A DNA stretch of 28,231 nucleotides from JAZQQB01 sp045628865 (GTDB lineage: Bacteria; Bacillota; Clostridia; Lachnospirales; Lachnospiraceae): positions 1-28,231 of the forward strand of contig JAZQQB010000001.1 of assembly GCA_045628865.1 (NCBI GenBank), given 5' to 3'. Position 1 is the stretch's first letter. Every line of letters starts with the position of its first letter. Shown piece after piece: positions 6,882 through 14,763 of this stretch. Under the pieces are notes generated by a model. It saw only the letters and a program-made list of their open reading frames with translations, did no database searches and was not told the origin of the DNA. The translations under genes and the position numbers were made by a program.

Positions 6882-8555
6882 ATGAATAAGCAAAAAAAAT
6901 TTACAATTATTTCGAGAACACTCATATGCTTGACCATTGTTTGGTGTTTACTCTTCGTTACATACTGCTTTATAGTAGAAAAAGGCACAAATGTAGAAAT
7001 AAAGCATGATGATATCCAACAGTGGTCTGATAATTGGGTGATAAATGATCAAAAAACCGTAGTTTTTCCATTTCAGATACAGGAAAAATCGGGAGTAACT
7101 TATTCAATTTCCAATACACTTCCTGACACCTTAAAATCTCATGATGCTATACTGTTCTTCTCACACAATGCAAAACTTAAGGTATATGTTGACAGTACTT
7201 TAAGATATTCATTTGGAGATGATCATTCATTTCCGATTTACAAATCGACTGGAAATATTATGTGCTTGATCCCTTTCATTCAGCATGATGCCGGTAAGAA
7301 AGTAGAAATACAGATTACCCCTTATTATAACCTTGATTATAAATATTCACCGGTTCTTTTCGGAAACCGGGATATACTTACCCAATATTTCATACAAATG
7401 AATATTCCAATTATCGCTACGATTGTTATTTTAGTACTAATATCAGCGATTGCACTGACTCAGGCCATACAATATGCTGCTGCAAAGTGGACCCAGGAGT
7501 TCCACATTTTGTTGTATTTTGCATTAACGGAGATAAGTATTGCTATCTGGACCTTGTTACAGTCCAAAATACTAGAGCTTCTAACTCATCAAACAATTGC
7601 TTTCACTTTTTTGTATTATATTTTTTTAACATTAATGCCTTGTTTACTATCTGGATTATACAAATACTATTTTCATAAAACAAACAAACTGTTTTGTTAC
7701 GTTGAAATGTTGGGTTATGTATTGATCATATGCATTTCCCTTATCTTTGTACAAAACCGGTTAAATCCTCGAATAGCACAAAATGTAATAATACTTTATA
7801 TTCTATTACATATAGTATTGTCCCTCACCAGCTGTATACAATACTTCATAAAAAATAGAAAAGCCTTTTCGCAGAACAATCTCATGTTAAGTATATTTAT
7901 AACAGAAGTCCTACTCCTTATTTCATTGGCAGTATTCTATTTTGAATATGACGAACACCTAGGAATCATGTTACTGATCATTGGCACGATAGTTCTTAGT
8001 TTTAGTTTTTTCTATACTATTATAAAAATTCAAATTCGAAATAGAGAACAAATCTTTGAGGCAAATGCATACAAAGAGCTAACCTATACAGATCCATTAA
8101 CAAATATTGGAAACAGAAAAAGATTAGAAAAAAAATTTGAAGAATTAACAAAAAAATTATCGCCAAAACAATCTATTACCTTTATTATGTGCGATCTAAA
8201 TTATCTAAAAAAAGTAAATGATGAATTCGGGCATAATGAAGGCGACCAATTGATCATAGGCGCCTCTCAATGTCTTACAAATGCTTGTGGAAGTATTGCG
8301 ACCTGCTACAGACTGGGTGGAGATGAATTCTGCATTCTCATGAGTGAGCAAAATAATGCATGTACGAAGGTAATTGAAAAACTGCATCAGGAAATCAACG
8401 CCTACAATTCAAAGAATGATCACCCTATTTCTATGGCAATCGGATACGCTACAGAAAAGGTCAGAAAAGATGATACTTTCTTTCATGACATCTATCAGAA
8501 GGCCGACACAAATATGTACATAGAAAAGCAAAAACAACACGCTTCACAAATCTGA
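6882..8555 (+). CDS. Membrane diguanylate cyclase, 7TM-type sensor (paralogue 2)
   Basis: A 557-residue paralogue of the preceding gene with the same layout: N-terminal helix, extracytoplasmic domain starting at DNWVIND, about seven membrane helices, and a GGDEF domain with DPLTNIGNR, CDLNYLKKVND and LGGDEF (about 479-483). RxxD is again absent (GSIA). The two proteins align end to end but have diverged, so the duplication is old; each may sense a different ligand. AAAGGTG lies 13 bases before the ATG, the same wide spacing as in paralogue 1. The stop codon sits inside a hairpin terminator and overlaps the end of the convergent fruR gene by 12 bases. Confidence 0.88.
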   Translation: MNKQKKFTIISRTLICLTIVWCLLFVTYCFIVEKGTNVEIKHDDIQQWSDNWVINDQKTVVFPFQIQEKSGVTYSISNTLPDTLKSHDAILFFSHNAKLKVYVDSTLRYSFGDDHSFPIYKSTGNIMCLIPFIQHDAGKKVEIQITPYYNLDYKYSPVLFGNRDILTQYFIQMNIPIIATIVILVLISAIALTQAIQYAAAKWTQEFHILLYFALTEISIAIWTLLQSKILELLTHQTIAFTFLYYIFLTLMPCLLSGLYKYYFHKTNKLFCYVEMLGYVLIICISLIFVQNRLNPRIAQNVIILYILLHIVLSLTSCIQYFIKNRKAFSQNNLMLSIFITEVLLLISLAVFYFEYDEHLGIMLLIIGTIVLSFSFFYTIIKIQIRNREQIFEANAYKELTYTDPLTNIGNRKRLEKKFEELTKKLSPKQSITFIMCDLNYLKKVNDEFGHNEGDQLIIGASQCLTNACGSIATCYRLGGDEFCILMSEQNNACTKVIEKLHQEINAYNSKNDHPISMAIGYATEKVRKDDTFFHDIYQKADTNMYIEKQKQHASQI

Positions 8556-9302
8556 TCGTTCAGGAACGATCAGAATATTTTCTAAGCCTTCATATCCGCC
8601 GACTTTACTTTCTGTGATCACGATCACATCATCAATCTGTGCAAAAGTCACAGCGGATACCTTGTTATACTTTGTTGAATCAGCTAAAACATAGCACTGC
8701 TTGCACTGTCTCATAGCAGTTTCTTTCACAATAGCCTCATCCACATCCGGCGTGGTGAGTCCTTCCTGCAAACTGATTCCATTGGTTCCAAAAAAACCTT
8801 TGGTAAAATGATATCCCAATAAAGTGCGCACTGCAGAATTACCAATAATGGCTTCTGTTGAGCTCTTCAATTCTCCTCCAAGCAAAAATACTTTTGCTCC
8901 GGTTTGAGCCAATCGTCTTGCATGCTCAACTCCATTGGTCACAAAGGTATTTCCTGAAATTTGTATATAATCAAGCATACAGGAAGTTGTGGTTCCGGCA
9001 TCAATATAGATAAATTCATTTTGATCTATTAAAGAAGCGGCAAATTGTGCAATCATCTGTTTTTCTTCCAGATTTTGCTCTGCTTTCTGTGCTACAGTCT
9101 GTTCAATAGCTAAGTATTTCTCTTCAATGGCAACTGCACCGCCAAATACCTTGATCAGTTTTGATGCATTATGAAGGGCTGTAATATCACGTCGCACAGT
9201 GGATTCTGATGCACCCAGAAGTTCTCTGATCTCCGCTACAGTAATGCTCTTCTTTTCATTCAAAAGATCCAATATGATTTCATATCGTTGTTCAGCAAGC
9301 AT
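8544..9302 (-). CDS. fruR: DeoR-family regulator of the fructose operon
   Basis: A 252-residue DeoR-type repressor. The N-terminal winged helix-turn-helix includes ITVAEIRELLGASESTVRRD and the KVFGGAV segment. The C-terminal sugar-phosphate sensor has IDAGTTTSCML, TNGVEHARRL, LLGGELK, GTNGIS and LADSTKYN. In fru operons the usual effector is fructose-1-phosphate, which is inferred here from context. The ATG at 9302 has GGAGG seven bases upstream, so I prefer it to the ATG at 9338. It is the last gene after ptsI, with a 109-bp gap holding a hairpin that may lower its expression. The TTTTGA boxes upstream of fruK are its likely operators. Confidence 0.88.
   Translation of the reverse strand: MLAEQRYEIILDLLNEKKSITVAEIRELLGASESTVRRDITALHNASKLIKVFGGAVAIEEKYLAIEQTVAQKAEQNLEEKQMIAQFAASLIDQNEFIYIDAGTTTSCMLDYIQISGNTFVTNGVEHARRLAQTGAKVFLLGGELKSSTEAIIGNSAVRTLLGYHFTKGFFGTNGISLQEGLTTPDVDEAIVKETAMRQCKQCYVLADSTKYNKVSAVTFAQIDDVIVITESKVGGYEGLENILIVPERSDL
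8552..8573 (+). terminator. Terminator overlapping the stop codon of the second membrane cyclase
   Basis: CTGATCGTT (8552-8560) pairs with AACGATCAG (8565-8573) around a four-base loop, followed by AATATTTTCT. The TGA stop of the upstream gene lies inside the left arm. The same bases encode the last residues of the convergent fruR gene, so coding and termination share sequence. Confidence 0.6.
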
Positions 9303-9338
9303 ATAATTGCCTCCTTTTGTCTTTCGATCCACTAACAA

Positions 9339-9363
9339 ATCGAGTAGGAAAATCCTACTCGAT
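9339..9363 (-). terminator. Hairpin between ptsI and fruR, possible partial terminator
   Basis: ATCGAGTAGGA (9339-9349) and TCCTACTCGAT (9353-9363) are exact complements with a three-base loop. Read on the minus strand, the stem is followed by TTGTTAG, only a weak T-run. It may stop part of the transcription after ptsI or stabilise the 3' end of the upstream message. Confidence 0.5.
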
Positions 9364-9411
9364 ATGCAGTAAGCATAGATTTCTTTTCCATGCCAATTTT
9401 TCAGTTATATT

Positions 9412-11088
9412 CTATCGTTCTTTCTCATACTTGGCAACATCTGTCTCCAAAATAATTTTTCTAAGAGGCAATATGCTGGCAGGTGCCACAGATAACTCAT
9501 CTACACCCATTTTCAAAAATTCCTTTGTCAGTGTAGGATCTGCACCCAATTCGCCACAGATTCCCGTCCAGATACCTGCTTGATGAGAATTGTCCACTAC
9601 CATCTTGATCATTCGAAGTACTGCCTCATGATGGGAATCAAAAAACGCATCCAATTTCTCATTTTGACGATCAATGGCCAGGGAATACTGGGTAAGATCA
9701 TTGGTACCAATACTAAAGAAATCTACCTCTTTTGCTAACAGATCACTGATCATAACAGCAGCAGGAGTTTCAATCATAATACCCTGTTCAGGATTACCAA
9801 ACAATATCTGCTCTTTTGATAATTCTTCCTTCACCTCTGCCACAATTTCTTTGATCTTATAAACCTCTGACAAGCTTGTGATCATGGGGTACATAATGGC
9901 AATTTTTCCATATGCGCTGGCTCTAAATAAAGCACGTAACTGTGTTTTGAAAATCTCAGGTCTGGTTAAGCATATTCTAATGGCACGCATGCCCATCGCT
10001 GGATTCTCTTCCTTCTCCATTTCAAAATAATCACACTGCTTATCTGCACCAATATCCAAAGTTCTGATGATAACGCGCTTTCCAGCCATGGTTTCTGCAA
10101 CTGTTTTGTAGACCAAAAACTGCTCTTCTTCTGTTGGAAAATCTTCTCTTTCCAAATATAGAAACTCACTTCGAAAAAGTCCGATTCCACCTGCATCATT
10201 TTTTAACACAAGCGCTAAATCCTTGCTGTTTCCAATGTTCGCATACAGCATAATCTTTTTGCCATCCAGGGTAATATTCTCTTTCCCTTTCAATGTTTCA
10301 TACAGACGCTTCTGCTCCTCATCCTGCTCTTTTTTGATCAGCAACTCCTTCATCTCTTCTTCTGGCAAAGAAACGTAGAAAAGACCGCCATTTCCATCAA
10401 CTGCACCGGTTTTTCCATCAATTTCAGATAAATACTGATCTTCCTCTTCACTTAAAACCTCTGGTGGAACGATATTGGTCTGAACCAGTGCGGGAATTCC
10501 CATGGTTCTAGCTAAAATCGCTGTATGGGAATTGGTAGATCCTTTTGTGGTCACAAAGGCAAGCACCTTATCCTTATCCAGCTGAACAGTTTCAGAAGGA
10601 GCTAAGTCCTTTGCAACAATGATCACTGGCTCGTCATGTTTTTCTTCTTCTATCTCATTTCCGGATAAAATATTGATCAAGCGTTCCGAAATATCCTTTA
10701 CATCAGCTGCGCGCCCTCTCATATAGTCATCATCCATCGCAAGAAACATCTGGGAAAAATTGTCACTGGTTGTAGCCACAGCATATTCAACATTCACCTG
10801 CTGAGACTGTATGATATTTACAACAGAATCATTGTAATCTTCATCCTCAAGCATTATCTGATGAATTTCAAAAATAGCAGCATTGGTCTCTCCCACTTCT
10901 TTTAAAGCTTTTTCATACAGGGTTTGAAGTTGCAGCATTGCAACTTCTTTCGCCTTTTCAAAACGTTCTAATTCCCCAGAAAGGTTTTCCACATGATATC
11001 TTTTTACCTGTGCATTTTCCTTTTTGATCACCTTGATTTTACCAATGGCAATCCCACCAAATACACTTTTTCCACGATATGTTGGCAT
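9412..11088 (-). CDS. ptsI: PTS enzyme I (phosphoenolpyruvate-protein phosphotransferase)
   Basis: Enzyme I takes phosphate from PEP and passes it to HPr in the cytoplasm. The 558-residue length is typical. The phosphohistidine swivel segment GSTNSHTAILARTMGIPAL places the active His at 188, close to His189-191 of known enzymes. GGIGLFRSEFLYLERE marks the PEP barrel, MIETPAAV and FSIGTNDLTQY are present, and the catalytic Cys is Cys511 in GICGELGADP. A GGAGGG site precedes the ATG. It lies 29 bases after ptsH in the fru operon, so the general PTS proteins appear tied to fructose uptake here; whether another ptsHI exists elsewhere cannot be seen. Confidence 0.97.
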   Translation of the reverse strand: MPTYRGKSVFGGIAIGKIKVIKKENAQVKRYHVENLSGELERFEKAKEVAMLQLQTLYEKALKEVGETNAAIFEIHQIMLEDEDYNDSVVNIIQSQQVNVEYAVATTSDNFSQMFLAMDDDYMRGRAADVKDISERLINILSGNEIEEEKHDEPVIIVAKDLAPSETVQLDKDKVLAFVTTKGSTNSHTAILARTMGIPALVQTNIVPPEVLSEEEDQYLSEIDGKTGAVDGNGGLFYVSLPEEEMKELLIKKEQDEEQKRLYETLKGKENITLDGKKIMLYANIGNSKDLALVLKNDAGGIGLFRSEFLYLEREDFPTEEEQFLVYKTVAETMAGKRVIIRTLDIGADKQCDYFEMEKEENPAMGMRAIRICLTRPEIFKTQLRALFRASAYGKIAIMYPMITSLSEVYKIKEIVAEVKEELSKEQILFGNPEQGIMIETPAAVMISDLLAKEVDFFSIGTNDLTQYSLAIDRQNEKLDAFFDSHHEAVLRMIKMVVDNSHQAGIWTGICGELGADPTLTKEFLKMGVDELSVAPASILPLRKIILETDVAKYEKER

Positions 11089-11117
11089 GGTGCCCTCCTT
11101 TGTTATCTCAATATCCC

Positions 11118-11375
11118 CTATAAATTTTCAGCCATAAATTTCTGAATAGCCTCTAAAGCCTGCTCTTCATCTTCTCCTTCAATTGTGAAGGTAACAACGT
11201 GATCTTTTTTGGCTCCTAATCCCATAATACCAAATATTTTTTTACAGTCCACACTTTTTCCATCTTTTCCAATCTCAATTTTTGACTGAAACTGTTTTGC
11301 AAGTTTAACCAATTCTCCTGCTGGTCTTGCATGAATTCCCTGCTGATCCTGAATTGTATAATCAAATGTTTTCAT
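11118..11375 (-). CDS. ptsH: HPr phosphocarrier without the Ser46 control site
   Basis: HPr shuttles phosphate from enzyme I to the sugar-specific EIIA. Starting at ATG 11375 gives 85 residues and puts the active histidine at His15 in GIHARPAG, the usual number. That start has a GAGG site at correct spacing; the in-frame ATG at 11384 would sit on top of it. The second conserved region, normally with Ser46 in a K-S-I-M-G context, reads DCKKIFGIMGLG, so position 46 is Lys. HPr kinase therefore has no target at this position, and the classical CcpA co-repressor form cannot be made from this protein. It lies between fruA and ptsI. Confidence 0.95.
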   Translation of the reverse strand: MKTFDYTIQDQQGIHARPAGELVKLAKQFQSKIEIGKDGKSVDCKKIFGIMGLGAKKDHVVTFTIEGEDEEQALEAIQKFMAENL

Positions 11376-11431
11376 ATTATCCATTCCTCTTCTTTCTTCT
11401 CGTTTTTATCTTAATCTATTTACTTTTTTGT

Positions 11432-13336
11432 TTATTCTGTCACTTTTTTCTTCCAGACACCCAATAATAATGCTGTTACCAAAATACCGGCTACCAAGGC
11501 TACACAGTACATAACTGCATTTCCTACTACAGGAAATACAAAGATTCCACCATGTGGAGCCATCAATGTACATTTAAATGCCATAGACAAAGCACCGGCT
11601 ACTGCAGAACCTGCGATACAAGAAGGAATCACACGAATCGGATCTGCTGCTGCATAAGGAATAGCACCTTCTGTACTAAATGCAAGTCCCATAATAAAGT
11701 TTACAGGTCCAGATTCTCTTTCTTCCTTTGAAAATTCATTTTTAAATAAGATAGTTGCTAAAGCAATGGCACATGGAGGTGTCATACCACCGATCATAAC
11801 TGCTGCCATAATGTCATAATTTCCTGCTGCAATGGCAGCTGTACCAAATACGTAGGAAGCTTTGTTGAAAGGACCACCCATATCTACAGCCATCATGCCG
11901 CCAAGCACAAGACCTAATATGATCTTACTTGTGCTTCCCATGCTAGAAAGGCCATTGTTAAGTGCAGTATTGATAGCACCCATTACAGGTTCTGTTACAT
12001 AATTCATAAAAAGTCCGACAATCAAAATACCGATCAATGGATAAATGAGAACTGGTGCAATTTTTTCCAAAGCTTCTGGAAGCTTATCACAAACTTTTTT
12101 CAAGCCTAAAATAACAAAGCCTGCTACAAAACCTGCTACGATAGCACCCAAAAATCCTGATTTACCATTTGAAGCGATCATACCTCCTACAAAGCCAAGG
12201 GCAAGTGCTGGTCTGTCTCCAATAGCCATTCCAATAAATCCAGCCAAAATAGGAAGCATAAATCCAAATGCAACACCACCAATATTCTTTAACATAGCGG
12301 CAACAGGTGTAATGGAACCAAAATTACCACGCTCAGCCTCTGGCAACGCATTCATATCCACAGACAAACCATCGATCAAAAATGCAAGTGCAATCAGAAT
12401 ACCACCACCAACTACGAATGGAAGCATATGAGATACACCATTCATCAGCCAGGTATATACTTTATGCCCAATACCTCCAGAGGAAGCATTCACTGTCTGC
12501 TCTGATTTTTTGCTTCCTTCATACACTGGAACATTGCCTGATAATGCATTCTGTACCAGGGTATCCGCCTTACTGATACCATCAGAAACGGGACACTGAA
12601 TCACCTTTTTACCACTGAATCGATCCATAGGAACCTGAGCATCCGCAGCAACGATAACACATTCAGCTTCTTTGATTTCCTGTTCAGTAAGCACATTCTT
12701 TGCACCACCAGATCCTCTTGTTTCAATCTTGATCTGGCAACCAGCCTTCTTAGCTGCTTTTTCCAATCCTTCTGCTGCCATGAATGTATGAGCAATACCA
12801 GTTGGGCAAGAGGTTACTGCTACAAGCTTTCTTCCTGTAGAATTCTCATTCTTTGCAAGTCTTGCATTCACATCTTTTGCCTCTTCATCCGCCTGATCAA
12901 TAATATTCAAAAATTCCTTCACATCCTTCGCCTCACGAAGTTTATTGGCAAAGTCTTCATCCATCATTAACATTGATAATTTACTAAGCACATCTACATG
13001 CACATTATCTTCTGTATCTGGTGCCGCAATCAAAAACAAAAGAGTAACCGGTTCATCATCTAAAGATTCAAAGTCCACACCATCTTTCACAACCATGGCA
13101 GCAAGCCCCGGTTTGGAAACACCTGCACATTTTCCATGAGGAATGGCAATTCCTTCTCCGACACCTGTTGTACTCTCTTCTTCTCTTGCATAAACCTGTT
13201 TACGATACGCCTCTACATCATTGATCTTACCACTTTTTACCATAAGATCGATCAATTGATCCAAAGCTTCTTTCTTACTTGTTGGCGTTCCATTTAATGA
13301 AATACTTCTCTGATCAAGTAAATCTGTTATTCTCAT
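11432..13336 (-). CDS. fruA: Fructose-specific PTS transporter EIIABC
   Basis: This 634-residue protein imports fructose and phosphorylates it at C1. The three domains are in the order A-B-C. EIIA (about 1-148) has its phosphohistidine in IAIPHGK at His67. EIIB (about 168-270) has the phosphocysteine in VTSCPTGIAHTF at Cys177. EIIC (about 300-625) is multi-pass membrane, with GVSHMLPFVVGGGI and the MGGPFNKASY loop. The length matches B. subtilis FruA. I start at ATG 13336 because GAGGG lies five bases upstream; the in-frame ATG at 13369 lacks a well-placed site. It follows fruK closely. Confidence 0.95.
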   Translation of the reverse strand: MRITDLLDQRSISLNGTPTSKKEALDQLIDLMVKSGKINDVEAYRKQVYAREEESTTGVGEGIAIPHGKCAGVSKPGLAAMVVKDGVDFESLDDEPVTLLFLIAAPDTEDNVHVDVLSKLSMLMMDEDFANKLREAKDVKEFLNIIDQADEEAKDVNARLAKNENSTGRKLVAVTSCPTGIAHTFMAAEGLEKAAKKAGCQIKIETRGSGGAKNVLTEQEIKEAECVIVAADAQVPMDRFSGKKVIQCPVSDGISKADTLVQNALSGNVPVYEGSKKSEQTVNASSGGIGHKVYTWLMNGVSHMLPFVVGGGILIALAFLIDGLSVDMNALPEAERGNFGSITPVAAMLKNIGGVAFGFMLPILAGFIGMAIGDRPALALGFVGGMIASNGKSGFLGAIVAGFVAGFVILGLKKVCDKLPEALEKIAPVLIYPLIGILIVGLFMNYVTEPVMGAINTALNNGLSSMGSTSKIILGLVLGGMMAVDMGGPFNKASYVFGTAAIAAGNYDIMAAVMIGGMTPPCAIALATILFKNEFSKEERESGPVNFIMGLAFSTEGAIPYAAADPIRVIPSCIAGSAVAGALSMAFKCTLMAPHGGIFVFPVVGNAVMYCVALVAGILVTALLLGVWKKKVTE

Positions 13337-13388
13337 ATTTTCCCTCAACTCTTTCTGTATAAAATCCATTTTATTAGTTACTATTCCC

Positions 13389-14297
13389 TTAAGAAAATGT
13401 TCGTAAAAGCACTTCCATTACCTCATTCTTTGTAGCAAGCTCCTCTGAAAAAGCACTTGCACTTCCTGTGCTGGCGCCCATTTGATAGGCATATGTGTAA
13501 TCTTTTTTCTCAAGATATCCCGCCACAAAACCAGCCACCATGGAATCCCCTGCTCCAACTCCGTTCACCAGTACACCCTTTGGAGCCTCATGGGATACAA
13601 TAGTACCATCCTCTGCAATAAGAACTGAACCTTCTCCTGCCATAGATACCAGTACATTTCTGGCACCCATCTCTTGCAGTTTCTGACCGTAAGGAATGAC
13701 TTCTTCCCTTTTTGTCAGTTTCACACCAAAGATCTCACCCAGCTCATGATTGTTGGGTTTGATCAAAAACGGGTGATAAGGTAAAACATTGGTCAATAAA
13801 TCCTTTGTTGCATCCACAATGATCATTACACCCAATCCATCCAGTTCCTCCATGATCCTTTTATAAAGATCCTGTGGCATGGTAGCCGGGATAGATCCTG
13901 CTAAAAATAGAATGTCCCCTTCTTTTAATGTCTTTAACTGTTCCATCAATAACCTTGTCTGCTCTTCCGTGATATGTGGTCCCTGACCATTCACTTCTGT
14001 TCCATCAATAGACTTTAACTTCACATTAATTCTGGTCATTCCATCCGGAATATGGAGAAATTTCTGTTTAATGCCCTTCTCATCCAGTTTTTTGATCAAC
14101 TCTTCTCCAGTGAATCCAGCCACAAACCCAAGTGCTGTACTTTCATACCCAAGATTCTTTAACACCATGGAAACATTGATTCCCTTTCCTCCTGGTAAAA
14201 GTTTCTCCGTTTTGGTTCGATTGGTCATCCCCAACTCAAATCCATCCACCTCAACAATGTAGTCTAAGGATGGATTCACTGTAACCGTATAGATCAT
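13389..14297 (-). CDS. fruK: 1-phosphofructokinase
   Basis: FruK phosphorylates fructose-1-phosphate, made by FruA, to fructose-1,6-bisphosphate. It is a 302-residue PfkB-family kinase. It shows TVNPSLDY at the N-terminus, LPGGKGINVS for substrate binding, AGSIPATMP, and the anion hole and catalytic Asp in GVGAGDSMVAGF. The ATG has GGAGGTGATC upstream. It is the first gene of the fruK-fruA-ptsH-ptsI-fruR operon, with the regulatory region directly before it. Confidence 0.96.
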   Translation of the reverse strand: MIYTVTVNPSLDYIVEVDGFELGMTNRTKTEKLLPGGKGINVSMVLKNLGYESTALGFVAGFTGEELIKKLDEKGIKQKFLHIPDGMTRINVKLKSIDGTEVNGQGPHITEEQTRLLMEQLKTLKEGDILFLAGSIPATMPQDLYKRIMEELDGLGVMIIVDATKDLLTNVLPYHPFLIKPNNHELGEIFGVKLTKREEVIPYGQKLQEMGARNVLVSMAGEGSVLIAEDGTIVSHEAPKGVLVNGVGAGDSMVAGFVAGYLEKKDYTYAYQMGASTGSASAFSEELATKNEVMEVLLRTFS

Positions 14298-14600
14298 CTC
14301 TGATCACCTCCTACTATCATTCATTTATACTTTGAAACCATTGTAACCATTACCTTTTTTGACAAAAAAACGTTTTTTTGACTGTTTCTCTTCATTTCTT
14401 TCTTACAAATGACGTTTTCAATCAAATTCGGTTATAATTCTTCTTCATGTATTCATAATACTGTCAAATTCGTTCATTTGCAACACTCATATTTCACAAA
14501 GAACAGGAGTGCCATTTGTCTATTATGCACGATTTTCAAAAAATTATTCAACTGTTTTGATTTTTTTTGAACGTTTTTGACTATTTCTTGTAACCACTGA
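14298..14600 (-). promoter_or_regulatory. Control region of the fru operon: phased TTTTGA boxes, cre-like site, promoter
   Basis: Three TTTTGA boxes lie exactly ten bases apart (plus strand 14555-14560, 14565-14570 and 14575-14580). Two more sit at 14357-14362 and 14376-14381, flanking the 16-bp palindrome at 14364-14379 (A7-CG-T7). Phased direct repeats of this sort fit DeoR-type operators. A minus-strand promoter TTGAAT (14546-14551), 18 bases, CATAAT (14522-14527) abuts the first cluster. TGAAAACGTCATTT on the minus strand (14407-14420) matches 12 of 14 cre consensus positions. Binding by FruR or CcpA is inferred. Confidence 0.5.
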
Positions 14601-14673
14601 TACGTCCGAAGCAAGCCTGAAAAATGGTGGACTTACTTGACATGCCGAAAAAAACTAATGCTAACATAACAAC

Positions 14674-14709
14674 AAGGAGCTGGACGTCGTTTCCGACATC
14701 CAGCTCCTT
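14674..14709 (-). terminator. Strong hairpin terminator after the zinc-ribbon membrane gene
   Basis: AAGGAGCTGGA (14674-14684) pairs with TCCAGCTCCTT (14699-14709). One mismatch is followed by four more pairs (GTCG/CGAC) and a four-base loop. On the minus strand it is followed by GTTGTTATGTT. It lies 54 bases past the stop of the gene ending at 14764 and insulates it from the fru operon. On the plus strand TTTAT follows, so it could act both ways. Confidence 0.7.
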
Positions 14710-14763
14710 TATCATTAAGATCTTGCTCTCAAATTACTTATTTTCTTTTTTCATTGTTGTATT

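Noticed and set aside
12045..12431. A 128-codon plus-strand open frame opposite fruA
   Set aside because: It mirrors the EIIC membrane region; the Pro/Ala/Ile-rich product is the usual antisense of a hydrophobic gene.
14437..14467. TTGACA and TATAAC on the minus strand as the fru promoter
   Set aside because: They are 25 bases apart, too far for a sigma-A promoter; the TTGAAT/CATAAT pair at 18 bases is better.
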